Position numbers and translations under genes: made by a program | Notes under the pieces: model-generated | What the model was told of the DNA's origin: nothing | Database searches by the model: none | What the model saw: the letters and a program-made list of their open reading frames with translations, nothing else | Assembly (NCBI GenBank): GCA_947573795.1 | Contig: CANPHE010000005.1 | Coordinates: 22,928-86,927, forward strand | DNA: 64,000 nt | DNA from: an uncultured Alistipes sp. | GTDB lineage: Bacteria; Bacteroidota; Bacteroidia; Bacteroidales; Rikenellaceae | Direction: 5' to 3' | Shown here: one piece after another, positions 44,910-53,835 of the stretch | Position numbering within the stretch: position 1 is the stretch's first letter | How the letters are laid out: each line of letters begins with the position of its first letter

Positions 44910-47900
44910 ATGAAATACCCGATTGCATTTATCGATACCGAGATCGAGCCGAAGAGCCGACAAATACTCGATATCGGCGGTGTTAGAAGCGACGGATGCG
45001 AATTCCACAAAAAATCTTTTTCGGAATTCGTATCGTTTCTCAGCGGCACCCAATTCGTTTGTGGGCATAATATCCTCAATCATGATATAAAATATATCGG
45101 CAGCGCTTTACAGGATGCAGGAATAAATCCGGCCGATGTCATTGATACCTTGCCACTCTCTCCGTTGCTTTTCCCGACGAAACCTTATCATGCACTCCTG
45201 AAAGACGACAAACTGCAAACGGACGAGGTCAATAACCCGTTGAACGATTCGGTCAAAGCCCGGTGTTTATTCCATGACGAAATCGCGGCTTTTCAGCGGA
45301 AAGACGATCTTCTTAAAGAGCTATTTTTCGGATTGCTGGGGAATACGCCGGAGTTTCAGGCTTTTTTCCGTTTTATTTCCTATGCGTCCGAGAAAACAGA
45401 TCTCGAAGATTTGATCCGTCAGAAATTCGAGGCGGAAATTTGCATACATGCCGATTTGGCAGGAATGATCGCAAAACATCCGATTGAATTGGCTTATTGC
45501 CTGTCATTGATCGATTCTCTGGTGCGTCATCGGAAAACGCATTCCATTACTCCGCCTTGGGTCTTGAAAAATTATCCGCATGTCGAGCGCATCATGTTCC
45601 GGCTGCGCAATACCCCTTGTGTCGAAGGTTGTCCGTACTGCAATAGCGCACTGGATATTCATAAAGGACTGAAACACTGGTTCGGATTCGATTCTTTCCG
45701 ATGTTATGCCGGCGAACCTTTGCAGGAGAATGCGGTCCGGGCCGCTGTGGATAACAAATCCCTGCTGGCTGTTTTTCCGACCGGCGGCGGAAAGTCGATT
45801 ACGTTTCAGCTCCCGGCCCTGATGAGCGGAGAAAACGCCAAGGGTTTGACGATCGTAATATCGCCGTTACAATCGCTTATGAAAGATCAGGTCGATAACT
45901 TGGAAAAAGCCGAGATTACCGATGCTGTTACCATCAACGGGTTGCTCGATCCGATCGAAAGGGCGAAGTCGTTCGAACGGGTGGAAGACGGATCGGCATC
46001 CATTCTTTACATTTCTCCCGAATCGCTGCGTTCGCGAACGATCGAACGGTTGATTTTGGGGCGGAATGTCGTGCGATTCGTGATCGACGAGGCGCACTGT
46101 TTTTCTGCATGGGGACAAGATTTCCGCGTCGATTATCTATATATCGGCGATTTTATTCGATCGATTCAGGAAAAGAAGAATATGGCCGAGCCAATTCCCG
46201 TTTCCTGTTTTACAGCTACGGCGAAACAAAAGGTCATCGAGGACATCCGAAGTTATTTTCGGGAGAAACTTTCGCTCGAATTCGAGGTGTTCGCTTCGAA
46301 AGCCTCTCGGACGAATCTGCACTTCAAGGTGTTGGTCCAGACGGATGCGGCGCAGAAATATCAGACTTTGAGGCGCCTGCTCGAAGCTAAGAGTTGTCCG
46401 ACGATCGTCTATGCTTCGCGTACGCATCGGGCGACAGAGTTGGCGAGATGTTTGACCCGCGACGGATTCCCGGCCCGGGCTTATCATGGCAGGATGGACA
46501 CCCGGGAGAAAACGGCGAATCAAAATGCCTTTATAGCCGGTGAATTTCAGATTATGGTCGCGACATCGGCTTTCGGAATGGGCGTCGATAAAAAGGATGT
46601 CGGTATGGTCATTCATTACGACATATCCGACTCTTTGGAAAATTACATTCAGGAAGCAGGCCGGGCCGGACGTAACGAACGCATCGAGGCGGAGTGTTAT
46701 GTCCTGTTCAACGAAGACGATTTGAATAAACACTTTGTTCTTCTCAATCAGACCAAACTCTCGTTCAAGGAGATTCAGCAGGTTTGGAAGGCGATCAAGG
46801 AGCTCGCCCGATTCCGTTCCACGGTGTCGAATTCGGCATTGGAGATTGCACGCAAAGCGGGGTGGGATGACAGCGTCCCGGAAATCGAAACTCGGGTAAC
46901 TACGGCAATCTCGGCTTTGGAAGATGCCGGTTATCTGAAACGCGGCCAGAATATGCCGCGAGTTTTTGCCAACAGCATTCGCTCGAAAACAGCGCAGGAG
47001 GCGATTGAGAAAATACGGGCATCCGCACGTTTCGACGGGAAACAGCAGGAATATGCAGTGCGGATTATCAAGAAGCTCTTTTCGAGCAGAAGCCGCAAGC
47101 AATCCGATGACGAGGTGGCGGAATCGCGGATCGATTATATCAGCGACCATCTGGGAATCAAGAAGGAAGAGGTGATAAACGTAGTGAATCTGATGCGTGA
47201 AGAGGAGATTTTGGCCGATGCAAAAGATCTGACGGCATTCATCAAAAGAAGCGAGTCCCGCAATCGGTCTCTTCTGATCGTAAAGGAGGCTTATTGGATC
47301 GAGAGTTTCTTGCTCGACATGTTCGACAATCCGGAGAAAGTCTTTTACCTGAAAGAAATCAACGAAAAAGCCGTAGCTGCGATACACGATGCGGCTCTAA
47401 AAGAGATAAATATCACCCTGAATAAGATAAAGGTCATACTGAATTTCTGGGCGATAAAGAATTGGATCAAGCGTAAAAGTCCGGCGTTTTCCAAGGATCA
47501 AGTACTGATTACATGGATGCAGCCGAAAGAGACTTTCCGGGAAAAAATGAAGTTGCGCCATGATTTGGCGAAATTCATCGTCGGATTTCTTTATGACAGA
47601 AGCTCTGAAAATACCGGGGTAGACAAGGAGGAGGCCTTCGTAGAATTTTCAGTTCTCGAATTGAAAGACGCTTTCGAAAGATCGATCGAAGCATTCGGAC
47701 GAAAAATTTCTCAGGAAGAGGTCGAAGACACATTATTCTATCTTTCCCGAATCGAGGCTCTCAAAATCGAGGGCGGCTTCTTGGTCATCTACAACAGACT
47801 GATGATCGAACGGCTTGAAAAAGACAACAAGAAACGCTATAAACTCGAAGATTACCAGAAACTCCTGCGATTCTATGAAAACAAGATTCAGCAAATTCAT

Positions 47901-49748
47901 ATCGTTGGGGAATATGCCCAAAAGATGCTTGCCGGTTCGGAGGACGCACTGAAGTTTGTGAACGATTATTTCGCATTAAATTATGCGTCGTTTCTCAATT
48001 TGTATTTCAAAGGCAGTCGGCAATCTGAGATAAAACGGAATATCACTCCGGCCAAATACAGGCAACTTTTCGGCGAACTCTCTCCTGCGCAATTACAAAT
48101 TATTCGGGATCAGGAGTCGAAATATATCGTAGTTGCAGCCGGCCCCGGAAGCGGTAAGACCCGGGTTTTGGTACATAAATTGGCATCCCTGATGCTCATG
48201 GAGGATGTCAAGCACGAGCAGTTGCTCATGCTTACTTTTTCACGGGCGGCGGCTACCGAATTCAAGAAGCGGTTGCTCAAATTGATCGGCAACGCCGCCA
48301 ATTTCATCGAGATAAAAACCTTCCATTCCTATTGCTTCGATCTGCTGGGGCAAATCGGCAGTCTGGAAAAAGTCGACAATGTTTTGAAATGCGCCGTCGA
48401 ACGCATCGAGAAAGGGGATGTGGAATTGAGTCGCATTACAAAAAATGTATTGGTTATCGACGAAGCGCAGGATATGAACGAAGATGAGTTCGCGCTGATC
48501 GAAGCTCTTATCAAGCATAACGACGATATGCGGATTATTGCAGTCGGGGATGATGACCAAAGTATTTATGAATTCCGGTATGCGAGCCCCCGATATTTCA
48601 AAAGGCTTATTCGGGAGTACGGAGCCATGAAATACGAACTGATTGAGAATTTTCGCAGCAAAAGCAACCTCGTCGATTTCACGAATCAATTCGTTACACG
48701 CATTCGTCATCGGTTGAAAGAAAATCCGATTATCGCCAAACAGACGGATAACGGGAAAGTTAAAGTAGTCCGTTATAAGAGTGAAAATCTTATTGAGCCG
48801 CTGGTGAAAGATATTCTTTCCACCGAACTTCGCGGAAGCGTTTGTGTGCTTACGTATACGAACGACGAGGCCTTGCAGGTGTCAGGGCTTTTGCTTAAAA
48901 ACGGGATGCCGGCAAGGTTGATTCAGGATAATAGCGGATTCAGCCTGTTGAAACTCGATGAGATCAGTTTTTTTCTTTCCCGGTTACATTCGGTGGAAGA
49001 TATTTTTCTGATCGACGATGCGGTATGGGACCGGGCGAAGAAGGAGTTGCAGACCGTATTTCAGAACAGTAATAAACTGGAAAGTTGTTTGGGTTTAATT
49101 CGGGATTTTGAAACGATAAACCCTAAAAGAAGATACAAGTCCGATTTGGAGCTTTTTATCAGAGAGTCTAAACTGAATGATTTCTTCGGTGAAAGCGGAG
49201 AGACCATATTCGTTTCGACGATCCACAAGGTAAAAGGCAAAGAATTCGATCATGTTTTCTTGATGCTGAACAACTTCAATTTGTCCTCGGACGAAAAAAT
49301 CCGACAATTGTACGTTGCCATGACAAGGGCACGACGGGAACTGACAATTCACCTGAATTCTGATTTCCTCGACGGCCTATCCTCGGAAAATGTTGAGCAT
49401 ATTGAAGATAAAAATAACTATCTGCCGCCGGAAGAATTGGCAATACACTTGACTCATAGTGATATATGGCTGGATTATTTCATTAATCGACAGTCGCAGA
49501 TCGCTCCGCTCAGAAGCGGTGATACTTTGTATGTCAGGGGAGACGAATGTTTGGATGGAAATGGACAATCCGTGTTGAAATTTTCTCGAAATTTTATGTC
49601 GAAACATTATGAAAGGCTGCACAGACAAGGATACGAATTAAAGCGCGCAATGGTAAATTTCATAGTCAGCTGGCAGAGCGAGAAAGCTGCAAAAGAGATA
49701 AAGATCATATTGCCCGAACTCTTCTTTAAGAAGAAAATAAGTGAATGA
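44910..49748 (+). CDS. DEDD exonuclease - RecQ helicase - UvrD/Rep helicase triple fusion
   Basis: 1612 residues from the ATG at 44910; a TTG at 44850 would sit inside the promoter. Part 1, about 1-200: DnaQ-like 3'-5' exonuclease fold (PIAFIDTEIEPKSRQILDIG, then FVCGHNILNHDIKYIGSAL) with the D-x-E and N-x-x-x-H-D motifs. Part 2, about 250-680: a CPYC pair, then RecQ motifs FPTGGGKSITFQLPAL, ISPLQSLMKDQVDNL, FVIDEAHCFSAWGQDFR, SCFTATAKQK, TSAFGMGVDKKDVGMVIHYD and QEAGRAGRNERIEAECYVLF. Part 3, about 1070-1540: SF1A motifs VVAAGPGSGKTRVLVHKLAS, TFSRAAATEFKKRL, VIDEAQDMNEDEF, GDDDQSIYEFRYAS, VSTIHKVKGKEFDHVFL and YVAMTRARREL. All catalytic motifs look intact. Single-gene unit, AT-rich. A role in mobile-DNA processing or defence is inference. 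Confidence 0.9.
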   Translation: MKYPIAFIDTEIEPKSRQILDIGGVRSDGCEFHKKSFSEFVSFLSGTQFVCGHNILNHDIKYIGSALQDAGINPADVIDTLPLSPLLFPTKPYHALLKDDKLQTDEVNNPLNDSVKARCLFHDEIAAFQRKDDLLKELFFGLLGNTPEFQAFFRFISYASEKTDLEDLIRQKFEAEICIHADLAGMIAKHPIELAYCLSLIDSLVRHRKTHSITPPWVLKNYPHVERIMFRLRNTPCVEGCPYCNSALDIHKGLKHWFGFDSFRCYAGEPLQENAVRAAVDNKSLLAVFPTGGGKSITFQLPALMSGENAKGLTIVISPLQSLMKDQVDNLEKAEITDAVTINGLLDPIERAKSFERVEDGSASILYISPESLRSRTIERLILGRNVVRFVIDEAHCFSAWGQDFRVDYLYIGDFIRSIQEKKNMAEPIPVSCFTATAKQKVIEDIRSYFREKLSLEFEVFASKASRTNLHFKVLVQTDAAQKYQTLRRLLEAKSCPTIVYASRTHRATELARCLTRDGFPARAYHGRMDTREKTANQNAFIAGEFQIMVATSAFGMGVDKKDVGMVIHYDISDSLENYIQEAGRAGRNERIEAECYVLFNEDDLNKHFVLLNQTKLSFKEIQQVWKAIKELARFRSTVSNSALEIARKAGWDDSVPEIETRVTTAISALEDAGYLKRGQNMPRVFANSIRSKTAQEAIEKIRASARFDGKQQEYAVRIIKKLFSSRSRKQSDDEVAESRIDYISDHLGIKKEEVINVVNLMREEEILADAKDLTAFIKRSESRNRSLLIVKEAYWIESFLLDMFDNPEKVFYLKEINEKAVAAIHDAALKEINITLNKIKVILNFWAIKNWIKRKSPAFSKDQVLITWMQPKETFREKMKLRHDLAKFIVGFLYDRSSENTGVDKEEAFVEFSVLELKDAFERSIEAFGRKISQEEVEDTLFYLSRIEALKIEGGFLVIYNRLMIERLEKDNKKRYKLEDYQKLLRFYENKIQQIHIVGEYAQKMLAGSEDALKFVNDYFALNYASFLNLYFKGSRQSEIKRNITPAKYRQLFGELSPAQLQIIRDQESKYIVVAAGPGSGKTRVLVHKLASLMLMEDVKHEQLLMLTFSRAAATEFKKRLLKLIGNAANFIEIKTFHSYCFDLLGQIGSLEKVDNVLKCAVERIEKGDVELSRITKNVLVIDEAQDMNEDEFALIEALIKHNDDMRIIAVGDDDQSIYEFRYASPRYFKRLIREYGAMKYELIENFRSKSNLVDFTNQFVTRIRHRLKENPIIAKQTDNGKVKVVRYKSENLIEPLVKDILSTELRGSVCVLTYTNDEALQVSGLLLKNGMPARLIQDNSGFSLLKLDEISFFLSRLHSVEDIFLIDDAVWDRAKKELQTVFQNSNKLESCLGLIRDFETINPKRRYKSDLELFIRESKLNDFFGESGETIFVSTIHKVKGKEFDHVFLMLNNFNLSSDEKIRQLYVAMTRARRELTIHLNSDFLDGLSSENVEHIEDKNNYLPPEELAIHLTHSDIWLDYFINRQSQIAPLRSGDTLYVRGDECLDGNGQSVLKFSRNFMSKHYERLHRQGYELKRAMVNFIVSWQSEKAAKEIKIILPELFFKKKISE

Positions 49749-49915
49749 TTGTCTTTGTCGCGATGATTCGGCTGCATTTCTTTCATCATAACTGACCCGT
49801 AAACGGTTCGAGCATCTTGTGTTTTGACGAACAAGAACCTTGTATGCCTGAGAAAATGGAATATCCATGCGTTAGCATGCCGCACTTTTTAGCAAATTTG
49901 TTAGATCCGTTTTAT
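49749..49915. other. Gap after the helicase gene
   Basis: 167 bases without a gene, AT-rich. No good terminator hairpin was found directly after the helicase stop; the first hairpin is at the end of the direct repeat starting at 49916. Confidence 0.4.
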
Positions 49916-50023
49916 GTATTTTGCAATTGGTTATTTGAAATGCGGTGTTTGAACGCAATAGGTTGAAAAAAGACCGTTGCCTTCTCGTTGCCTATTCTTA
50001 TATATGAATATGTAACAACTTGA
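49916..50023 (+). repeat. 108-bp direct repeat, left copy (possible small RNA unit)
   Basis: Aligns without gaps to 52135-52242 with 19 mismatches (82% identical by eye). It begins with GTATTTTGC, close to a -7 box. The common core has TTATTTGAAATGCGG, TTTGAACGCAATA, GACCGTTGCCTTCTC, CCTATTCT and TGTAAC. The end forms a weak hairpin ACAACT/AGTTGT with the bases just after it. Confidence 0.65.
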
Positions 50024-50035
50024 TTCGCAAGGTAG

Positions 50036-50788
50036 TTGTGCCGCTTTAATCTCGTTTCCGCTCGAAGGAACGCGCACGGAACCGCAAATCCGTATCGAAA
50101 CGGTCGATATCGTCACCTTAGCTGGTATTATTGGAACATTCGGGTGGAAAGGACCGCCGTTCTCGAAACGAAAAATGCGCAGTTCAATATCTTTCGTGCG
50201 AACCGTCTCGAACGGGGCCGCGCGCACAAAATCGCCCGCAAGCATTTCGATTACTTTTTTACGAACGGATCGGCTTTTCTGGACGAGGCCGAACGCCTGA
50301 GGTCGGAAGAAAAAACGATATTAGCGGCCGTACAGCTCTCGTATGCGGGGCAGTTTCTACTGCGGGCCGAGGAGACGGTGTTTTTCGGAAGTTTCGCGCA
50401 CACCTCCAATATGATGACGAGTTTCAAACGGACAAGAACCTATTCGAGAAGATTGGTCAAGATGTTCAATCCGGTCAACGAAGGCAACCGGTTGTTTCTC
50501 GAAACGCTTTCGAGCCTCAAGCGGGAGGTGCGCGAAAATACGATCGCCATCAGCGAAAAGCGTTTCCGCTGGTATGCGGGCAATCTGCGGAATTTGCAGC
50601 AGATCGTCCGCGAATCGTGCGAAAACCATCTGTTTTATTTGGTGCACGACAAGTCGCGGCAACAAATGGAGTCGGAAGCCATCGAGAAAATATGTGCCGA
50701 CTTGGCTCTTCAGGACACAGCCTCGGAAACCGCCGATGACTGCGGTTCTGAAAATCCGAATCCCGGCGACGGGACCGAGACCGCCTGA
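50036..50788 (+). CDS. HEPN-like helical protein, 5' end uncertain
   Basis: The 250-residue frame is open from a TTG at 50036; there is no ATG before residue 125. The first 65 residues look non-native. From about residue 66 it reads HKIARKHFDYFFTNGSAFLD, then LAAVQLSYAGQFLLRAEETVFFG and SRRLVKMFNPVNEGNRLFLE, a four-helix pattern recalling HEPN-domain proteins of Bacteroidales elements. The R-x4-6-H RNase motif of active HEPN toxins is not evident. A 5' truncation by the direct repeat upstream is possible. It is followed 83 bases later by an unknown gene and then a phage-type repressor. Confidence 0.5.
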   Translation: MCRFNLVSARRNAHGTANPYRNGRYRHLSWYYWNIRVERTAVLETKNAQFNIFRANRLERGRAHKIARKHFDYFFTNGSAFLDEAERLRSEEKTILAAVQLSYAGQFLLRAEETVFFGSFAHTSNMMTSFKRTRTYSRRLVKMFNPVNEGNRLFLETLSSLKREVRENTIAISEKRFRWYAGNLRNLQQIVRESCENHLFYLVHDKSRQQMESEAIEKICADLALQDTASETADDCGSENPNPGDGTETA

Positions 50789-50871
50789 ATCGACCCCTCG
50801 TCAATAGTGCGCACTGCATCTTTGGTTTCAAGCCAGCCGATGATAACGATCGTACCGTAGATCCATAACTC

Positions 50872-51396
50872 ATGCGCTTCGACACTACACTTCCCCATCC
50901 GCTTCCGGAGATCGATCCGGCGCTTTTCGACGAACTGCTCGACGAATCCAAACGTTTCGTCGACAGCCTTGATTGTCGGGTCCAGTCCGACGAACTGCCG
51001 GCGCGGTTTCTCGACTTCTGGCTGCTGCCCGTTGCCCGCAGCGAGACCGAGCGCAGGCGATTCGCCGCACTTTACAAGTCGAACGAAGAGTGCGTTCTGC
51101 TGCAACTGCCGCTCCATCTCTTCGATTATGTTTACGGCAAGCGGTTCGACCTGCCGCCTATGCCTGTCGAGGCGGATTGCACCCCCGTGTTCCGGGCCGA
51201 CGTGGAGTTGTTTCAAAAACATTTCCATCAATTCCACGTGCTGTTGCAATACATTCGGATCATGAATGAAATAGACTTGGTGCAGTTCATGCGCCGGTTC
51301 GACATTTTCGAAATCGAGGCGTACGACGAAGTGATTGCATCCGTGCTGAAAGACTGGAACGAATATATGATCCGGATATTGTCCGAGGCACGTTAG
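50872..51396 (+). CDS. Hypothetical protein
   Basis: 174 residues, acidic and helical (LPEIDPALFDELLDESKRFV, FQKHFHQFHVLLQYIRIMNE), with no signal peptide or membrane segment. I do not recognise a family or catalytic motif. The ATG at 50872 is the first in frame. It is ten bases from the repressor gene, so both are probably on one transcript. It may be the functional partner of the HEPN-like protein before it or of the repressor after it. Confidence 0.65.
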   Translation: MRFDTTLPHPLPEIDPALFDELLDESKRFVDSLDCRVQSDELPARFLDFWLLPVARSETERRRFAALYKSNEECVLLQLPLHLFDYVYGKRFDLPPMPVEADCTPVFRADVELFQKHFHQFHVLLQYIRIMNEIDLVQFMRRFDIFEIEAYDEVIASVLKDWNEYMIRILSEAR

Positions 51397-51405
51397 CGCT
51401 TTGCC

Positions 51406-52023
51406 ATGAAGGAAAAAACGATGAACGTCTATTGGGAACGAATCGAGCGCATACTTGCCGAACAGGGCATGTCGATCAACGGTTTCGCCAAATATATCGG
51501 ATTGCCGCGCGGCGAAAACCTCTGCCAGATCAAACGGGGGAACAACAGAATCAGTCTCGGCGTAGCACGTCGCATTCACGTCCATTTTCCGCAGTATGCA
51601 ATATCGTGGCTGCTGACCGGAGAGGAAGGGAGTATGCCTGCACTGCGTGTGGAAACCGTACATCTTACATGGCTTCCCTATTATGAATCGATAGAGGATA
51701 CGTCGTCGACGCTGCTGCCGATTCCGACCTTTCTAAGCAAAGGGGCACAGATGATTCTGTGCTGCAAAGACGACCGTGAACAACGGATGGGATTCATGCC
51801 TCGCCCCGTGCTGCTGTTTCGCCGCATCGAGCTGTGCGAAATGGACGAAAACAACTCGTATTATATTGTGACTGACAAATTACAGGGGGTGTTTACAATT
51901 CGAGCGGATGCCCCCGGCTTATTGCGACTGGGAAGCGTATGGGATACGTATATTGCGGAGATTCTCACGATCGATATCCGCGGCGTATGGTATGTCTGTA
52001 ACTTCATTGCAGATATGGAGTAA
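51406..52023 (+). CDS. Phage-repressor-like helix-turn-helix regulator
   Basis: 205 residues. The N-terminal 70 residues form an HTH of the CI/XRE type (RIERILAEQGMSINGFAKYI, GLPRGENLCQIKRGNNRISL), ending in PQYAISWLLTGEEGSMP as in Bacteroides phage-type repressors. The C-terminal part is beta-rich, with SKGAQMILCCKDDREQRMGF and YYIVTDKLQGVFTIRADAPG, resembling the S24/LexA fold, but no Ser-Lys catalytic pair is evident. The start is ATG 51406 or 51421 (NVYWERIE); both keep the HTH. It probably regulates the three-gene module. Confidence 0.78.
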   Translation: MKEKTMNVYWERIERILAEQGMSINGFAKYIGLPRGENLCQIKRGNNRISLGVARRIHVHFPQYAISWLLTGEEGSMPALRVETVHLTWLPYYESIEDTSSTLLPIPTFLSKGAQMILCCKDDREQRMGFMPRPVLLFRRIELCEMDENNSYYIVTDKLQGVFTIRADAPGLLRLGSVWDTYIAEILTIDIRGVWYVCNFIADME

Positions 52024-52134
52024 TTCCGATACGCTATGAAGAGGCCTTTTGAGGAAGATGCAGAACATGAAGATTCGTAGTTTATCTGAAAAATTCTTGC
52101 ATTTTCTCGGATTTGCCTGTTTCCAAAATTATTC

Positions 52135-52242
52135 GTATCTTGCAGAAAGTTATTTGAAATGCGGAATTTGAACGCAATAGCCTGAAAAGAGACCGTTGCC
52201 TTCTCATTACCTATTCTCCTATACAAAAATGTAACGACCTGA
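52135..52242 (+). repeat. 108-bp direct repeat, right copy (possible small RNA unit)
   Basis: Partner of 49916-50023 in the same orientation. Here TTTG (near 52112) stands 20 bases before TATCTTGC, a near-consensus promoter, and the copy ends in a strong hairpin followed by TTTT. Promoter, about 100 bases and terminator together look like a small transcript. Copies bracket the HEPN-like, hypothetical and repressor genes. Confidence 0.65.
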
Positions 52243-52267
52243 AGTATCAAGTCGTTACATCATTTTA
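52229..52267 (+). terminator. Terminator hairpin at the end of the right direct repeat
   Basis: Perfect 10-bp stem ATGTAACGAC / GTCGTTACAT with a 12-base loop, followed by CATTTTAAT. It may also serve the minus-strand xylE gene, which ends at 52306. Confidence 0.7.
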
Positions 52268-52305
52268 ATACCGCTCCTTTATAGAGGGGACTTTTCATCA
52301 TACGA

Positions 52306-53721
52306 TTATTTGCGCCACAGGCGCGACATCTCTTCGAGGGTCTTGCCCTTGGTCTCGGGCACCCATTTCATCACGAAGACGGCCGAAGCGAGGGCCATCA
52401 ATGCGTAGATGCAGTAGGTGCCGCCGATGCTCCAGGCGCTCATCGACGGGAAAGTCGCCGAGACCAGGAAATTCGAAATCCACTGCGCCGCCACAGCGAT
52501 GGCCACAGCCTGCGAACGGATCGTGTTGGGGAAAATTTCGGCGATCAGCACCCAGCAGATCGGGCCCCACGACATCATGAACGACGCCGTGTAGATGATG
52601 ATGAAGACCAGGGCGGCCAAGCCGATCGTTCCCGAGAAGGAGAGGATCGCCAATGCCGTCATGCCGATCATCATACCCACCGAGCCGATAATGAGCAGCG
52701 GACGGCGGCCCACCTTGTCGACCGTGAAGATCGCCACGACCGTGAAGACGATGTTGACGATACCCATCACGACGGTCTGCAACATCGAGGCGTCGCCCGA
52801 GGCGCCCATATTCTCGAAGATGCGCGGTGCGTAGTAGAGCACGACATTGATGCCGATGGCCTGCTGGAAGAACGACAGCAGCACGCCGATCACGATCACG
52901 GCGGTGCCGTAGGCGAAGAGCCGTTCGGTCTTCTCGTGGACCGTCTGGCGGATTTCATCGTGGATGGCACGTGCCTCGGCGGCTCCGTTGATGCGTGTGA
53001 GTACCTTCAAGGCCTGCTCGTCATGCCCCGTGAGGGTCAGATAGCGCGGCGTTTCAGGTACGAGCAGAATCAGCAGAAAGAACGTCGCGGCGGGGAATGC
53101 TTCGGAGAGGAACATCCGGCGCCATCCGATGGAAACCATCGCCGTCTGGATCGCTTCGGTCGTATCGCCCAGGTGGTTGCGGATCAGGTAATTCACGAAG
53201 TAGACCACCAGCATGCCGAAAATAATGGCGAACTGGTTGCACGATACGAGCGTTCCGCGGATGCGGGCGGGTGCGATCTCGGCGATATACATCGGACAGA
53301 CGGCCGAGGCGAGTCCTACGCCGATACCGCCCAGGATGCGGTAGAGGTTGAAGACGACGAGCAACGTGCCCGAAGCCTGTCCGTAGGGCAGGATGCCGCT
53401 TTCTGGGCACCACGAGCCGACGGCCGAGACGAAGAATAACAGCGCCGCGACGACGAGCGACCGTTTGCGGCCGAGGCGCGAGGCGAGCATTCCCGAAATG
53501 GCACCGCCGATGACGCAGCCGATGAGGGCGCTCGATGCCGTGAATCCGTGCATCCAGGAGGTGTAGTCGAAATCCGTGGCCGACCGGAAGAAACGGTCGA
53601 GCGCCTGTTCGGCACCCGACACGACGGCCGTATCGTATCCAAACAGCAGTCCGCCGATGATCGCCACCAGGACGATCGAGAAAAGGTAGGCGCGGCTGCC
53701 GGTTTGTTGGTTGGAAGTCAT
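52306..53721 (-). CDS. xylE: D-xylose:proton symporter (sugar porter family MFS)
   Basis: 471 residues, 12 membrane helices. Sugar porter signatures: GGLLFGYDTAVVSGA in helix 1, SRLGRKRSLVVAALLFF after helix 2, PMYIAEIAPARIRGTLVSCNQ, the central PETPRYLTLTGHDEQAL, QQAIGINVVLYYAPRIF in helix 7, DKVGRRPLLIIGSVGM, and the C-terminal VPETKGKTLEEMSRLW. Xylose as substrate follows from its position as last gene after xylA and xylB on the same strand. It is the inner membrane step of xylose uptake. Confidence 0.93.
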   Translation of the reverse strand: MTSNQQTGSRAYLFSIVLVAIIGGLLFGYDTAVVSGAEQALDRFFRSATDFDYTSWMHGFTASSALIGCVIGGAISGMLASRLGRKRSLVVAALLFFVSAVGSWCPESGILPYGQASGTLLVVFNLYRILGGIGVGLASAVCPMYIAEIAPARIRGTLVSCNQFAIIFGMLVVYFVNYLIRNHLGDTTEAIQTAMVSIGWRRMFLSEAFPAATFFLLILLVPETPRYLTLTGHDEQALKVLTRINGAAEARAIHDEIRQTVHEKTERLFAYGTAVIVIGVLLSFFQQAIGINVVLYYAPRIFENMGASGDASMLQTVVMGIVNIVFTVVAIFTVDKVGRRPLLIIGSVGMMIGMTALAILSFSGTIGLAALVFIIIYTASFMMSWGPICWVLIAEIFPNTIRSQAVAIAVAAQWISNFLVSATFPSMSAWSIGGTYCIYALMALASAVFVMKWVPETKGKTLEEMSRLWRK

Positions 53722-53835
53722 GGTTGTAGGTTTTAGGTGGTTGGCATTGTCCGGATTCCGCCTTTCTGCCGAAGCGAGGCCGGGACCGGAAAAGATATCG
53801 GGACCGGCAACGCACTCCGGTCCCGATACGTCGGA

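Noticed and set aside
49800..49850. GGTTCGA-like phrase suggesting a tRNA T-arm
   Set aside because: No acceptor, D or anticodon stems can be formed around it.
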